Source: Amycolatopsis orientalis DSM 43388
GTDB lineage: Bacteria; Actinomycetota; Actinomycetes; Mycobacteriales; Pseudonocardiaceae
Assembly: GCF_000411975.1 (NCBI RefSeq)
Contig: NZ_ASXG01000030.1
Location: forward strand, 34,337-98,336
DNA length: 64,000 nt
Reading direction: 5' to 3'
Below the pieces are notes generated by a model that saw nothing but the letters and a program-made list of their open reading frames with translations, had not been told where the DNA came from and ran no database searches. Below are positions 10,599-20,273 of this stretch, piece after piece (position 1 is the stretch's first letter; each line of letters opens with the position of its first letter). The position numbers and the translations under genes are program-made.

Positions 10599-11297
10599 AC
10601 ACGACCTCCCTCGCTGAGGAAACTGCGAGCTGTTGTGTTCTCACGGCACCGGTACCGCAGCGGCTGCTGCTCGGGTTCGGCGGGCTGAAAAGAATTCGGC
10701 GACCGGATCACGACGTCTCGTGGCGGAAGCGCGAACGCGGACTCAGCGGGCCGCCGGCACCAGGGACATGGGCTGCACACCTCCCTGCCTGCGGGTTTTG
10801 CTGATAGCGGAGCACGTTAGCTTCATCACGCCGTCCGCAACAGCCCCCGAGCCGGGGGATGTCACGATCCGGGAACTCGTCACGGCGCGCAGTGAATCAT
10901 GCGTGCGCTGCCCGGAACCGCCGCCCGGACGGCCGAGCGCGCGCGCCCAAGTTTCACGCGTACGGCTCAACCCGGCGACACCTCGGACGCCGAGGGTGAC
11001 CGCCCCGTCCGGCACAGCCGCCACCTCGGTGGACTGCCCCGCCCCGGGGGTGATTCCGGCCTCGACCCTCATGCCCGGACAACGGGCGGGCCCGGGGTGA
11101 GGTTCCCTCTTGACGTCACTCGTGTAGGTGACGCCTGGCAGTAGTGGACATTCGAACGCGAGTTGCCTCCCTGGGGAGAAAGCGGCGGATGTTTTGGGGC
11201 GGACGGTTTTTGGAATCGTTCCGTTTTGCGCCGGGAGCGAAACGGAGGATCGGTTTCCGCACAACCGGATTTCGGTTTCGGGACCACCTGGCTCGGT
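10599..11297. other. Gene-free region upstream of hpf
   Basis: About 700 bp with no convincing coding sequence on either strand: the open frames lack codon-position bias, domain motifs and ribosome binding sites. The hpf promoter must lie here. The stretch around 11180-11280 is noticeably less GC-rich than its surroundings. No RNA element was recognised. Confidence 0.6.
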
Positions 11298-11956
11298 GCT
11301 CTCGCGGATCCGCGGAGCGGACTGGACTAGGGCGCGTTCAGGTTTCAGACGACGCCCGGCGGACGCGGCGCGCGACGGATCCGCGGAGCGCACCAGGCCA
11401 AGGCAGCCTTTGGACGACCACCACCGGACTCAGCGCTCGCCGGAGCCGCAAAGCACCGCGGACCAAGACACGACCGGGTTGAGGACGACACCGCCTAACT
11501 CAGCGCACGCCGGGTTCACCGAGTGGACTGGACCAGAGCGCGCTCAGCTTTCCGACGACACCACCGGACTCGACACAGCCCCGATCCGCGAAGCGCACCA
11601 GACAAGGCGCCTCCAGTTCTCGACGACAGCACCGGGCTAGGCACGCCCCGGCCACCCGGAGCACGCCGGACCGGCTTTGCGACGAGACCCCCGGACTCGG
11701 CATGTCCCGGAAACCCGAAACGCACCGGACCAGGTCTCCGACCACACCGCCAGACCCGCCGCACCCCGCAACCGCGAAGCACGCCAGACCAAGGCACCTC
11801 TCCTTCCCCGACGACAACCAACGAACTCAGCACGCCCCAGACACCCGGAGCACACCGGACCAGGCCTCCGACCACACCGCCGGACCCGGCGCACACCGGA
11901 ACCGGAGCGGGCCAAGACGAGGGCTGGAGCGGGTTCGGGTTTCCGACCTAGGACTC
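11298..11956. repeat. Degenerate tandem repeat array, about ten units of 59-71 bp
   Basis: Successive units can be aligned on a shared pattern: a GC-ACGCCCC-like start, a CCG-GGAGC-CACC-GACCA core, and an end of CCGACCACACCGCCGGACTC type. Approximate unit starts are 11298, 11366, 11432, 11502, 11572, 11640, 11699, 11758, 11829 and 11888. The units near 11640, 11699 and 11829 are 59 bp and most alike; others reach 71 bp. Because 59 is not a multiple of three and unit length varies, no reading frame is kept, so the array is probably non-coding. It fills the gap between hpf and comF and ends 15 bp from the comF stop codon. Confidence 0.8.
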
Positions 11957-11971
11957 ACCGCCTTCCAAACC

Positions 11972-12616
11972 TCACACTGTCGCCAGCAGGGCGAGCACCG
12001 CCACCACCGGAACCCCCGCGTTTTTCAACGTCGTGACGCATGCGGCGGACGTGGCTCCTGTGGTGATCACGTCGTCCACCACCACGACTCGCGTACCCGG
12101 CGGCGGCCGGCCGGCCGCGGCGAAGCGCAGGCGTCCTTCCAGGTTGGCCGCGCGTTCCGCCCGGTTCAGGCCGACCGCGTCCCGTCCGCCCTTCAGTACC
12201 AGGGCGGGTGCGACATACGCTCCCGTCAACCGGGCGGCTTCCCGAGCGATCCGCTCGACGTGCGGGCCGCCCCGCACTCGCGAAGCCGTCCGTCGGCTCG
12301 GGACCGGGACGAGACACCACGGACTGGCGCGAGGGCCTCCGGACGGCAACGCCATCAGTCCAGCCGCCAGCACCCGGCCCAAAAACGGAGCCACGTCCCG
12401 GCGGCGGCGTTCCTTGTACGCGATCAAGGTCCGCTTGCCGACGCCCGCGTAGCGGGCCAGCGCGTAGGCCGGGGCCAACGCGGCCAACGGCGCGCGGAAT
12501 ACCGCGGTGGGGGACCCCCACGTCGTGGAGCAACCGGCGCACACGGGCGCGCCGCGGGTGTCACAGCCGGCGCAGAACGTCGGCAGGAGCAGGTTCACCA
12601 ACAGTCTCAGCAACAT
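11972..12616 (-). CDS. comF: ComF-family phosphoribosyltransferase-like protein
   Basis: 214-aa protein of the ComF family, named after a competence factor and related to type I phosphoribosyltransferases. An N-terminal zinc knuckle is visible (CAGC and CAGC, eight residues apart, within the first 35 residues), and the PRPP-binding loop is VVVVDDVITTGAT near residue 175. In mycobacteria the equivalent is Rv3242c. Substrate is unknown; a DNA-uptake role in this organism is not established. The ATG at 12616 (LLRLLVNLLLPTFCAGC) is preferred over an upstream frame extension with no family similarity. It sits downstream of lpqB, separated by a short tandem repeat. Confidence 0.88.
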   Translation of the reverse strand: MLLRLLVNLLLPTFCAGCDTRGAPVCAGCSTTWGSPTAVFRAPLAALAPAYALARYAGVGKRTLIAYKERRRRDVAPFLGRVLAAGLMALPSGGPRASPWCLVPVPSRRTASRVRGGPHVERIAREAARLTGAYVAPALVLKGGRDAVGLNRAERAANLEGRLRFAAAGRPPPGTRVVVVDDVITTGATSAACVTTLKNAGVPVVAVLALLATV

Positions 12617-12685
12617 GACTCCGAGTGTGCACCCGACCACCGACAGTTTCGGGCCGCGCGAACGCCGGAGCCGGCGAATCCCCCA

Positions 12686-12740
12686 GAAAGAACTCACCCG
12701 GGAAAGAACTCGCCCGGGAAACAACTCACCCGGGATAGAA
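12686..12740. repeat. 16-bp tandem repeat overlapping the lpqB 3' end
   Basis: Three full copies and one partial copy of GAAAGAACTCACCCGG with a 16-bp period (unit starts 12686, 12702, 12718, 12734). The last copies include the lpqB stop codon, so the repeat has spread into the final codons. Slippage is the likely origin. Confidence 0.75.
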
Positions 12741-14486
12741 CGGATCCGCGTTCTGCATCGAGTGCGCCTGCGGCCGCCACACCTCGCCGAGTTCGGTCGC
12801 CGTCCACAGTCCGCCGGCGTCGGCGACCACGATCGGCTGGCTCGGCGCCGCCGCGACCGCGCGCACCGGCGCGGTGAGGTTCGAGCTGTTGTAAGCGTCC
12901 ATCCGCCGTCCGTCGACCGACAGCCGCTGGACCGGCTGCGAGGGCGAAGACGTCGCGGCGACCAGGGTGTCCGGCGTCGAGCCCCAGTCCACGTCCAGCA
13001 CGTCTGTCAGCACGCCGGGCTGCAGCACCCGTGGCTCGCGCAAGGTGACCGTGTCGCCGTTGCGCACCACCGACGCCACGACCAGCTGGCCGTTCACCGT
13101 CGCGGCCACGCGCGCGCCGTCCCGGGAGAGCCGCAGCACGCCGATCGGACCCAGCGCCAGCAGGTCGTTCGCGTTGACGCTCTGCCGCAGCCAATGGCCG
13201 TTCGGGTCGAGAACCATCCGCGCGATGATCGAGTGGTCGACAACCGTCCACACCTCGTTCGACGGACCGGCCCCGGCCTGCGCCGGACGCCAGGTCGGAC
13301 GGCTCAGCGAACCGCCGCCGAGGTCGACCGTCGGGAGGTCGCGGCCGAGGTCGCCGATGCGCAGCCGCACCCGGTCGCCGTCCTGCTCGACCACCGCGAG
13401 GCGTTTGTCGTCGATCGACTGGGCCGCGCTGACCACCGCGTACGCGCCATTGCCCGCCGCGCCCGCGATCGGCGCGCCGTCGCTGAGTGAGCGGACGCGG
13501 CCGCCGACCGTCATCAGGCCCGGGCCCGGCGACGAGGAAGCGTTGTAGGAGGGCACGTCGCTGCTGCGCCAGTATTCGTGTCCGGGCACGAGCGGCGCGC
13601 CGTCGGCGAGCAGCCGGATCCGGGTGGACGTGACGGTCTGCATCGACAGCACGATCTGCGCGGCGATCAGCGACCGCGTGTCCAGTCCGACGCCGGTGAG
13701 CCCGCTCAGCTGCACCGTCAGCGAGCCGTCGTCGTTGTTCTTCACGTTGTTTTCGAGCGACACCCCGTCGCCGAACAAGTTCTTCACCGCGCCGGTCAGC
13801 CCGGCGGACGGCCCCTGCAGGATCAGGTCCATCACCCGGCCCGGCATGCCCGACTGCGGTTTCGCCGGGACATAACGCAGGTCCGGCACGAACGAGCCGG
13901 AGTCGGCCGAGTAGAAGCTCACCGAGACCGGGTTGTAGTTGCCGTCGAACTCGTCGTCGGTCACCAGCAGCACCGGCGGGGGCGGGCTGGAGATCCGCCA
14001 TTGCCCATCGGCCTGCTTGCGCACCTGGAAGGTCTGCTCGGCCGGACCGCTGCCGGGGATGAACGCGGAATCCGCGCTCAGCGTGCCGAGCACCGAACCG
14101 CGCACGGTGACCGTGCGGACGTTCGGATCCGGGGTCGCCGACGACGGAGTGGGCGTCGTGGTGGCGCCGCTGGCGGCTGTGGGGTCGTAGACCGTGCTGA
14201 AGGTCTTGTCGATGATCGTGAACGAGCGGTTCGGCCGCCACGCGCCGCGCTGTCTTTCGTCCAGGAACGCCCGCGACGCCGCGTTGCCCGACCGCGGATC
14301 GGCGTTGGCTTTGATGAACAGCCGCACGATGTCGAGCGGATCGGCGTTGGCCGGCGGTTCCGGAGCGTCGTTGGCCTGCGGGGGCGCTTTTTCGACCGAC
14401 ACCACGACCGGCAGCGATTCCTGCGGAACGTTCGCGCAGCTCACGAGCACCAGTGCGCAGGCGAGCAGGACGAGCACTCGCCTCAC
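12726..14486 (-). CDS. lpqB: MtrAB-associated lipoprotein LpqB
   Basis: 586-aa lipoprotein that interacts with the sensor kinase MtrB in mycobacteria and modulates MtrA phosphorylation. The signal peptide VRRVLVLLACALVLV ends in lipobox VSC at about residue 17. A GerMN-like domain (from about residue 210 to 330) follows, then the LpqB beta-propeller domain up to the C-terminus. The GTG start overlaps the mtrB stop as GTGA and has GGAGG upstream, so lpqB is translationally coupled to mtrB. The order mtrA-mtrB-lpqB is conserved across actinobacteria. The protein ends at a 16-bp tandem repeat. Confidence 0.95.
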   Translation of the reverse strand: MRRVLVLLACALVLVSCANVPQESLPVVVSVEKAPPQANDAPEPPANADPLDIVRLFIKANADPRSGNAASRAFLDERQRGAWRPNRSFTIIDKTFSTVYDPTAASGATTTPTPSSATPDPNVRTVTVRGSVLGTLSADSAFIPGSGPAEQTFQVRKQADGQWRISSPPPPVLLVTDDEFDGNYNPVSVSFYSADSGSFVPDLRYVPAKPQSGMPGRVMDLILQGPSAGLTGAVKNLFGDGVSLENNVKNNDDGSLTVQLSGLTGVGLDTRSLIAAQIVLSMQTVTSTRIRLLADGAPLVPGHEYWRSSDVPSYNASSSPGPGLMTVGGRVRSLSDGAPIAGAAGNGAYAVVSAAQSIDDKRLAVVEQDGDRVRLRIGDLGRDLPTVDLGGGSLSRPTWRPAQAGAGPSNEVWTVVDHSIIARMVLDPNGHWLRQSVNANDLLALGPIGVLRLSRDGARVAATVNGQLVVASVVRNGDTVTLREPRVLQPGVLTDVLDVDWGSTPDTLVAATSSPSQPVQRLSVDGRRMDAYNSSNLTAPVRAVAAAPSQPIVVADAGGLWTATELGEVWRPQAHSMQNADPFYPG

Positions 14487-16213
14487 TGACCGACCTCCTC
14501 CCGGTCCGAGGCCGGATCGGCCAGGATCGCCTCCGGCGCGGGCTGCAGTTCGGCGACCGACGACGGCTGCAGCGTGATCTCCGAAACGGCGTCCGGCGGC
14601 GGCAGCACCAGCGGGCTCTCCGCGATCGGCACGCCTTGCCGGCGCGGCACCACGAGCCGGAAGCAGGCACCGTGTCCCGGCTCGCCCCACGCGTCGAGGA
14701 CGCCGCCGTGCAGCCGCGCGTCCTCCTGGCTGATCGCCAGGCCGAGGCCGGTGCCGCCGGTGCGCCGGTTGCGCGACGGGTCGGCGCGCCAGAACCGGTT
14801 GAACACCAGCTCGGCCTCCCCCGCGCGCAGGCCGACGCCGTAGTCCCGGACGGTGACCGCGACCGCGGACTCGTTCACCGCGACCGTCAGCACCACCGGT
14901 TTGCCCTCGCTGTGGTCGACCGCGTTTGCCAGCAGATTGCGCAGGATCCGCTCGATCCGGCGCGCGTCCACCTCGGCGGAGGCGTCCTCGTCCGGCAGCA
15001 CCAGTTCGACCGCGCTGCCCGCGGTCCCGGCGAGCACGCGCACCTGCTCGACCGCGCGCGTCGCGATCGGCCGCACGTCGATGTACTCGGCGGACAGTTC
15101 CTCGACCCCCGCGTCGAGCCGGCTGATCTCCAGCAGGTCGCCGAGCAGCGCCTCGAACCGGTCCAGCTCGTCGACCAGCAGCTCGGTGGAGCGGGCGAGA
15201 CCGGGTGGGAACTGCTCGCGGGACGCGTGCAGCACGTCGGCGGCCATCCGGACGGTGGTGAGCGGGGTGCGCAGCTCGTGCGACACGTCGGAGGTGAAGC
15301 GGCGCTGCAGCCCGCCGAATTCCTCGAGCTGCCGGATCTGGTTCTGGATGCTGGCCGCCATGCTGTTGTAGGACACCGCGAGTTTGGCGAGGTCGTCCTC
15401 GCCCACGACGGCGAGCCGCTGGTCGAGGTCGCCGCCGGCGAACTGCTCGGCCGCCGCGACGGCCTGCCGGACCGGCCGCACCACCTGCCGGACCACCAGG
15501 TTCGTGATGCCGGCGAGCAGCAGCAGGAGCACGATTCCGGCCACGAACAGCGTGTTCTGCACCGTCGACACGGTGGTCTGCTCGCTGGTGAGCGGGAACA
15601 GCAAATACAGCTGCAGCGGAGTGGCCGCGGTCGCCAGCGAGGTGCCGACGATCAGGTAGGTCGTCCGCACGCCGTTCTCGTCGACGGTGTGCTCGACCCG
15701 CGCGAGATGATCGGCCTCCACGAACTGGCGCAGCCGCTCCGGCACCGAGTTGAACGGACCGACGAACACCGGGTCCGCGTCCGACTGGCCGCGCCCGACG
15801 CTGGCGAGCACCGGCTCGAAGGTGCCCGCGGTGGACCCCGCGCGCGACGACGACGTGGTCGAGATCTTCTTGAGCGCGTTCTGCAGCCGCGTGTGCAGCG
15901 CGTCCGGGGACTCGCCGCCGATCCCGACCAGTTCGCGCGCGGCGGTGTCGGCCAGCGCCTGGGTCTGCTCGACCGCGGCGCGGCGCTTGGTGTCCAGCAG
16001 CCGTTCGGTGATCTGGTTCTGCAGCACCATGCCCAGCACGAACACCACGGCCGAGGACAGCGCGAGCGTCGAGATCGTGACGCGGAACTGCAGGGAGTGC
16101 TTCCACAGCTCGTTGAACGCCACCGCGCGGCGGCGGGCGAAAACCGCGACCCGTCCGGCGAGCCGAGTCGCGGCGCGGGCGGCGGCGCGAAGCCGCCCCG
16201 CGAAACCGGTCAT
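14483..16213 (-). CDS. mtrB: Sensor histidine kinase MtrB
   Basis: 576-aa membrane kinase that partners MtrA and controls cell division and envelope genes. Two transmembrane segments frame an extracytoplasmic region (first near residues 45-65, FRVTISTLALSSAVVFVLGM; second near residues 220-245). A HAMP linker is followed by the H-box FTSDVSHELRTPLTTV, the N-box NLLANAVDHSEG, and G-boxes DYGVGL and GTGLGLAI. Start ATG lies seven bases after the mtrA stop, so both are co-transcribed. The C-terminal tail after the catalytic domain is long and Pro-rich. Confidence 0.96.
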   Translation of the reverse strand: MTGFAGRLRAAARAATRLAGRVAVFARRRAVAFNELWKHSLQFRVTISTLALSSAVVFVLGMVLQNQITERLLDTKRRAAVEQTQALADTAARELVGIGGESPDALHTRLQNALKKISTTSSSRAGSTAGTFEPVLASVGRGQSDADPVFVGPFNSVPERLRQFVEADHLARVEHTVDENGVRTTYLIVGTSLATAATPLQLYLLFPLTSEQTTVSTVQNTLFVAGIVLLLLLAGITNLVVRQVVRPVRQAVAAAEQFAGGDLDQRLAVVGEDDLAKLAVSYNSMAASIQNQIRQLEEFGGLQRRFTSDVSHELRTPLTTVRMAADVLHASREQFPPGLARSTELLVDELDRFEALLGDLLEISRLDAGVEELSAEYIDVRPIATRAVEQVRVLAGTAGSAVELVLPDEDASAEVDARRIERILRNLLANAVDHSEGKPVVLTVAVNESAVAVTVRDYGVGLRAGEAELVFNRFWRADPSRNRRTGGTGLGLAISQEDARLHGGVLDAWGEPGHGACFRLVVPRRQGVPIAESPLVLPPPDAVSEITLQPSSVAELQPAPEAILADPASDREEVGQ

Positions 16214-16220
16214 CGCACGA

Positions 16221-16898
16221 TCACGGCGGGCCGGCCTTGTACCCGACTCCGCGCACCGTCAGCACCACCTCGGGGTGCTCCGGGTCCTTCTCCACCTTCG
16301 AGCGCAGGCGCTGGACGTGCACGTTCACCAGCCGCGTGTCGGCCGCGTGCCGGTAGCCCCACACCTGTTCGAGCAGCACCTCGCGGGTGAACACCTGGCG
16401 CGGCTTGCGGGCCAGCGCCACGAGCAGGTCGAACTCGAGCGGCGTCAGCGGGATCGCCTTGCCGTCGCGGGTCACCTCGTGTCCGGGCACGTCGATCGCC
16501 AGGTCGCCGATGGTCAGCGATTCGGCGGGCTCGGCCTCGGTGCGGCGCATCCGGGCGCGCACGCGGGCGACGAGTTCCTTCGGCTTGAACGGCTTGACCA
16601 CGTAGTCGTCGGCGCCGGACTCGAGCCCGAGCACGATGTCCACGGTGTCGCTCTTGGCGGTGAGCATGACGATCGGCACGCCGGACTCGGCGCGGATCGC
16701 CTTGCACACGTCGATGCCGTTCATGCCGGGCAGCATGAGGTCGAGCAGGACCAGGTCCGGTTTCAGCTCCCGCAGCGCGGGCAGCGCCCGCGAACCGTCC
16801 GCGACCACCGCGGTGTCGAACCCTTCGCCGCGGAGCACGATGGTGAGCATCTCCGCGAGCGCCGGGTCGTCGTCGACCACCAAGACACGTGCCTTCAT
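16221..16898 (-). CDS. mtrA: Response regulator MtrA
   Basis: 225-aa OmpR/PhoB-type regulator. The receiver domain starts KARVLVVDDDPALAEMLT with the acidic pair, the phospho-acceptor Asp in LVLLDLMLPG near residue 53, the conserved Thr/Ser in VMLTAKSD and Lys in VVKPFKPKELVARV. The winged helix covers the last 95 residues and ends VVLTVRGVGYKAGPP, nearly identical to mycobacterial MtrA. The start is ATG 16898; a GTG two codons upstream (16904) lies closer to GGGAGG and is equally possible. Head of the mtrA-mtrB-lpqB operon, divergent from an IclR gene. Confidence 0.96.
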   Translation of the reverse strand: MKARVLVVDDDPALAEMLTIVLRGEGFDTAVVADGSRALPALRELKPDLVLLDLMLPGMNGIDVCKAIRAESGVPIVMLTAKSDTVDIVLGLESGADDYVVKPFKPKELVARVRARMRRTEAEPAESLTIGDLAIDVPGHEVTRDGKAIPLTPLEFDLLVALARKPRQVFTREVLLEQVWGYRHAADTRLVNVHVQRLRSKVEKDPEHPEVVLTVRGVGYKAGPP

Positions 16899-17071
16899 GA
16901 CCACATGTTCGCACTACCTCCCGCACCCGTGCGCACGACCCGCGCGTTTGACCACCGGAAAGATCAAGATCACCGCCCCGGTTGGGCCATCCGGACGCCG
17001 CGGGCGCCCGGCCGCGGCCGGATTCGCCCGCTCAGCCGAACAGATCGCAGCCGAGCGGTTACTGTTGCGCT

Positions 17072-17857
17072 ATGCGGAACCAGGACTCGGGAAACGCAAC
17101 GGGGAGCGCGGTGCAGTCCGTCGACCGGGCGATCACGGTCCTGGAACTGCTGGCCCGCAACGGCGAAACGGGCATTACCGAGATCGCCGGCGAGCTGGGC
17201 GTGCACAAGTCCACCGCGTCGCGGCTGCTGAGCGTGCTGGAGGCGCACGGGCTGGTCGAGCAGCTGGGCGAACGCGGCAAGTACGCGATCGGCTTCGGCG
17301 TGGTCCGGCTGGCCGGGGCCGCGACCGGCCGGATGGACCTGGCGAAGCTCGGCAGGCAGACCTGCCAGGCGCTCGCCGAGGAGCTGGGCGAGACGGTCAA
17401 CATCGCGATCGCCGACGACGGCGTCGCGATCAACATCAGCCAGGCCCGCGGGTCGGCCGCGATCACCACGCAGAACTGGACCGGGCAGCGCACGCCGCTG
17501 CACGCCACCTCCAGCGGCAAGGTGCTGCTGGCCGCGATGGACGAGGCCGAGCGCAAGCGGATGCTCGCGCACGAGCTGGAGCAGTACACGCCGCGCACCA
17601 CGATCGACCGGGAAGAGCTGGCGGCCGAGCTGGAGCGGGTCGCCGAGGACGGTTACGCGGCTTCCTTCGAGGAGCTGGAACTGGGCATGCACGCGGTCGC
17701 GGTGCCGGTGCGCGGCCCCGGCGGCGAGGTCGTCGCGGCGATGAGCGCGTCCGGTCCGTCCTACCGGCTGTCCAAACAGCGGATCCGCCAGATCGTCGCG
17801 CCGATGGCCGAGGCGGCCCGGGAGCTTTCCGCTCAGCTCGGCTACTTCTCCGCGTGA
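17072..17857 (+). CDS. IclR-family regulator of the adjacent demethylation genes
   Basis: 261-aa IclR-type regulator. The N-terminal winged helix-turn-helix is clear (SVDRAITVLELLARNG, then ITEIAGELGVHKSTASRLLSVL written across two helices), followed by the effector-binding domain with the typical SSGKVLLAAM segment and a C-terminal GPSYRLS. Start ATG 17072 places the winged helix close to the N-terminus as usual; weak Shine-Dalgarno. The two genes downstream on the same strand encode a dimethylglycine oxidase and a sarcosine oxidase, so it most likely senses a methylated glycine intermediate and controls them. That link is inferred from position only. Confidence 0.88.
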   Translation: MRNQDSGNATGSAVQSVDRAITVLELLARNGETGITEIAGELGVHKSTASRLLSVLEAHGLVEQLGERGKYAIGFGVVRLAGAATGRMDLAKLGRQTCQALAEELGETVNIAIADDGVAINISQARGSAAITTQNWTGQRTPLHATSSGKVLLAAMDEAERKRMLAHELEQYTPRTTIDREELAAELERVAEDGYAASFEELELGMHAVAVPVRGPGGEVVAAMSASGPSYRLSKQRIRQIVAPMAEAARELSAQLGYFSA

Positions 17858-17879
17858 ACTCCCCGGCCGCGGCGCTCTC

Positions 17880-17908
17880 TTGACAGCGCGCCCGCGATCC
17901 CGCAATTT
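17880..17908 (+). promoter_or_regulatory. Predicted promoter of the demethylation operon
   Basis: A perfect -35 TTGACA (17880-17885), 17-bp spacer, then CAATTT (17903-17908) as a fair -10. It would give a leader of about 120 bases before the dimethylglycine oxidase gene. Position immediately after the IclR gene suggests it is the regulated site. Confidence 0.5.
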
Positions 17909-18038
17909 GTGAGTTGCAGCAGACGGAACATCGATCTCCATCCGCAACGCTTCCTCTCCCCGGCGGGGGCGTTCCGGCATGCCTGTCTCGTCCCGAGCCG
18001 GGCCGTCCGCGACGGCCGGCAGGCAGGAGGTACTCGCG

Positions 18039-20273
18039 ATGGCAGTGCGACCGCGGGTGGTTGTGCTCGGCGCCGGGCTCCTCGGCTGCGCGGTCGCCGA
18101 CGAGCTGACCGAACGGGGCTGGACGGACATCACCGTGCTGGAACCGGAACCGGCGATCGCCTCCGCCGGGCCGGGCCTGCTCTTCCGCGCGCACGCGGAC
18201 CGCACGGCGTCCGAGTTCGCGAAGTACACCGCGGAGAAATACAGCGGGCTGACCGTCGACGGCGGCTGGTGTTTCCAGCCGGTCGGGAGCCTGGAACTCG
18301 CGACCACGCCGGAGGGGCTTTCCCAGCTGCGCCAACGGCTTGGCTGGGCGACCTCGTCCGGCGTGCGCGGCTATCTGCGCGAACCGGGCGAATGCGCCCA
18401 GCTGCACCCGCTGCTCGACTCCGCGAAGGTGTTCGGCGGCCTCCATCTCCCCGGAGACGGGCTGCTCAAACCGCTCCGCGCGGCGCTCGCCCAAGCACAC
18501 CGCGCGAAGGAACGCGGGGCGAAATTCCTTACCGGGCAAGAAATCGTCGAGATCGTGCGCACGGCGGGGCGGGTGACCGCGGTGGCGACGGCGACTGACC
18601 GGTTCCGCGCCGACGTGGTCATTTCCTGTGCCGGAGTGCGCGGGCCGCGGTTCGGGCGGCTGGTCGATCTTTCGGTGCCGGTGGTGCCGATCGCGGTCGA
18701 TCACGCGCGCACCACGCCGCTGGCCCAGCTCGCCGGGGACAACGACCACTTCACCGAGGCGGACAAACCGATTCTGCGCGGAGCCGGGCTGGCGCTGCGC
18801 GAGCACGTCGACCGGCTGGGCATCAGCGCGCTGGGTCCGGTCGAAACCGACGCCGCGTTCGCTCCGGCGGTCTTCGAGGAGGCGTGGACGGCCGCGGTCG
18901 GCTTGGTGCCCGCGCTCGCCGACGCGAAGGTCGAGGAGGGCACCCGGCACCTGGTCCCGGGAACGCCGGACGGGTTGCCGCTGCTGGGCGAGCATCCGGA
19001 TCTCGACGGGTTCTGGGTCGCCGAAGCGGTCGACTGCGGGTGGTCCGCCGGGGTCGCGCGAGAGCTGGCGCGCTGGCTCATCGAGGGACAAGCGCACCTC
19101 GATCTGCACTCCGTCGACCTCGCCCGGTTCGATCGCCTGCAGCTCGCGCCGGGCCGGGTGCGGGAGCGGAGTTTGGCGGCGGCGGGCCATCCGCGACCGG
19201 CGACGGAAGCGCCGCGGACGACGCCCTGCTACGAGCGCGAAGCCGCGCTGGGCGCGGAGTTTCGCGAGGAAGACGGCTGGGCACGGCCTCAGCGGTACAC
19301 CGGTCCCCGCGCGGAGGCCGTCGCGGCTCGGAGCCGGGTCGCGTTGTTCGACCTGACCCCGCGGCGCCGGCTGGAGATCACCGGCCGCGGCGCGCTGCCG
19401 TTCCTGCAGACGATGACCACGAACCAGCTCGACCGTCCGCCCGGCTCGGTCACCAACACGTTGCTGCTCGGCGAAGACGGCGGGGTGCGCAGCGATCTGA
19501 CCGTCGCCCGGCTCGGCGGGGAGCAGTTCCACGTCGCCGCGCACCACCACCGGGACATCGCCTGGCTGCGCCGTCATCTGCCCGGCGACGGCTCGGTCCA
19601 GCTGCGCGAAACCACCGGCGGCACCTGCTGTCTCGGATTGTGGGGGCCGCTCGCCGAGCGGGTGCTGCCCGAGCTGTCCACATCGGACACCCGGGCTTGG
19701 CGGACATACGTCGGCGACGTGCCGGTGACCGTGCTGCGCATCTCCGAAGTGGGCGAGCCCGGCTGGGAGCTGCACACCGGCGCGGATCTCGGCCGGTCGC
19801 TCTGGGACGCGCTCTGGTCCGCCGGGGAGCCGCACGGGATCGCGGCGGCCGGAGAAGACGCGCTGCGCAGCCTCCGGATGGAGGAAGGCCAGCGAAACTG
19901 CGGCGTCGACGTGACCACCGAGCACGATCCGTACGAGGCCGGCCTCGGGTTCGCGGTGCGGATGGACAAGGGCTACTTCCTCGGCCGGGACACGCTTCTC
20001 CACCGTTCTCCCGCGACGGTGCGCCGGAAACTGGTGTGCTTGACCGTCGAGCACCCGGATTCGATTCTGCACGGACGGGAACCGGTGTACGTCGACGGCC
20101 GTCCGGCGGGATACGTCACGAGCGGCGCGTACGGCTACACCGTTGACAAAAACCTGGCCTACGCCTGGCTGCCCGTCGAGGATTCCCGGCCGCGGACGCC
20201 GGTGGAAATCGAGCACTTCGGGAAACGGTTGTCGGCGAAGGTGGCCGCGGAGCCGTTGAGGAGCGGCGAATGA
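18039..20273 (+). CDS. Dimethylglycine oxidase/dehydrogenase-type FAD-folate enzyme
   Basis: 744-aa two-domain flavoenzyme. The N-terminal half is a DAO-type FAD oxidoreductase with dinucleotide motif [17 protein letters not shown] at residues 7-23. After residue about 430 comes a GcvT-like aminomethyltransferase domain ([17 protein letters not shown], later [19 protein letters not shown]), which channels the methyl-derived formaldehyde to tetrahydrofolate. Predicted reaction: N,N-dimethylglycine to sarcosine plus 5,10-methylene-THF; sarcosine itself as substrate cannot be excluded. ATG 18039 has GGAGG nine bases upstream. It overlaps the next gene by ATGA, so demethylation steps are translationally coupled. 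Confidence 0.85.
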   Translation: MAVRPRVVVLGAGLLGCAVADELTERGWTDITVLEPEPAIASAGPGLLFRAHADRTASEFAKYTAEKYSGLTVDGGWCFQPVGSLELATTPEGLSQLRQRLGWATSSGVRGYLREPGECAQLHPLLDSAKVFGGLHLPGDGLLKPLRAALAQAHRAKERGAKFLTGQEIVEIVRTAGRVTAVATATDRFRADVVISCAGVRGPRFGRLVDLSVPVVPIAVDHARTTPLAQLAGDNDHFTEADKPILRGAGLALREHVDRLGISALGPVETDAAFAPAVFEEAWTAAVGLVPALADAKVEEGTRHLVPGTPDGLPLLGEHPDLDGFWVAEAVDCGWSAGVARELARWLIEGQAHLDLHSVDLARFDRLQLAPGRVRERSLAAAGHPRPATEAPRTTPCYEREAALGAEFREEDGWARPQRYTGPRAEAVAARSRVALFDLTPRRRLEITGRGALPFLQTMTTNQLDRPPGSVTNTLLLGEDGGVRSDLTVARLGGEQFHVAAHHHRDIAWLRRHLPGDGSVQLRETTGGTCCLGLWGPLAERVLPELSTSDTRAWRTYVGDVPVTVLRISEVGEPGWELHTGADLGRSLWDALWSAGEPHGIAAAGEDALRSLRMEEGQRNCGVDVTTEHDPYEAGLGFAVRMDKGYFLGRDTLLHRSPATVRRKLVCLTVEHPDSILHGREPVYVDGRPAGYVTSGAYGYTVDKNLAYAWLPVEDSRPRTPVEIEHFGKRLSAKVAAEPLRSGE

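Noticed and set aside
10743..11393. 216-codon minus-strand frame upstream of hpf
   Set aside because: No ribosome binding site, no motif, atypical Ser/Pro/Thr composition and it runs into the tandem array.
11523..11951. Several Arg/Pro/Thr-rich frames in the tandem array
   Set aside because: Units of 59-71 bp shift frame from copy to copy, so no repeated peptide is preserved.
11298..11956. Possible CRISPR array
   Set aside because: Units are degenerate over their whole length, no short conserved repeat alternates with unique spacers, and no cas gene is nearby.
17463..20216. 917-codon minus-strand frame opposite the dimethylglycine oxidase gene
   Set aside because: Antisense artefact of GC-rich coding DNA; the plus strand encodes two complete flavoenzymes with ribosome binding site and coupled start.
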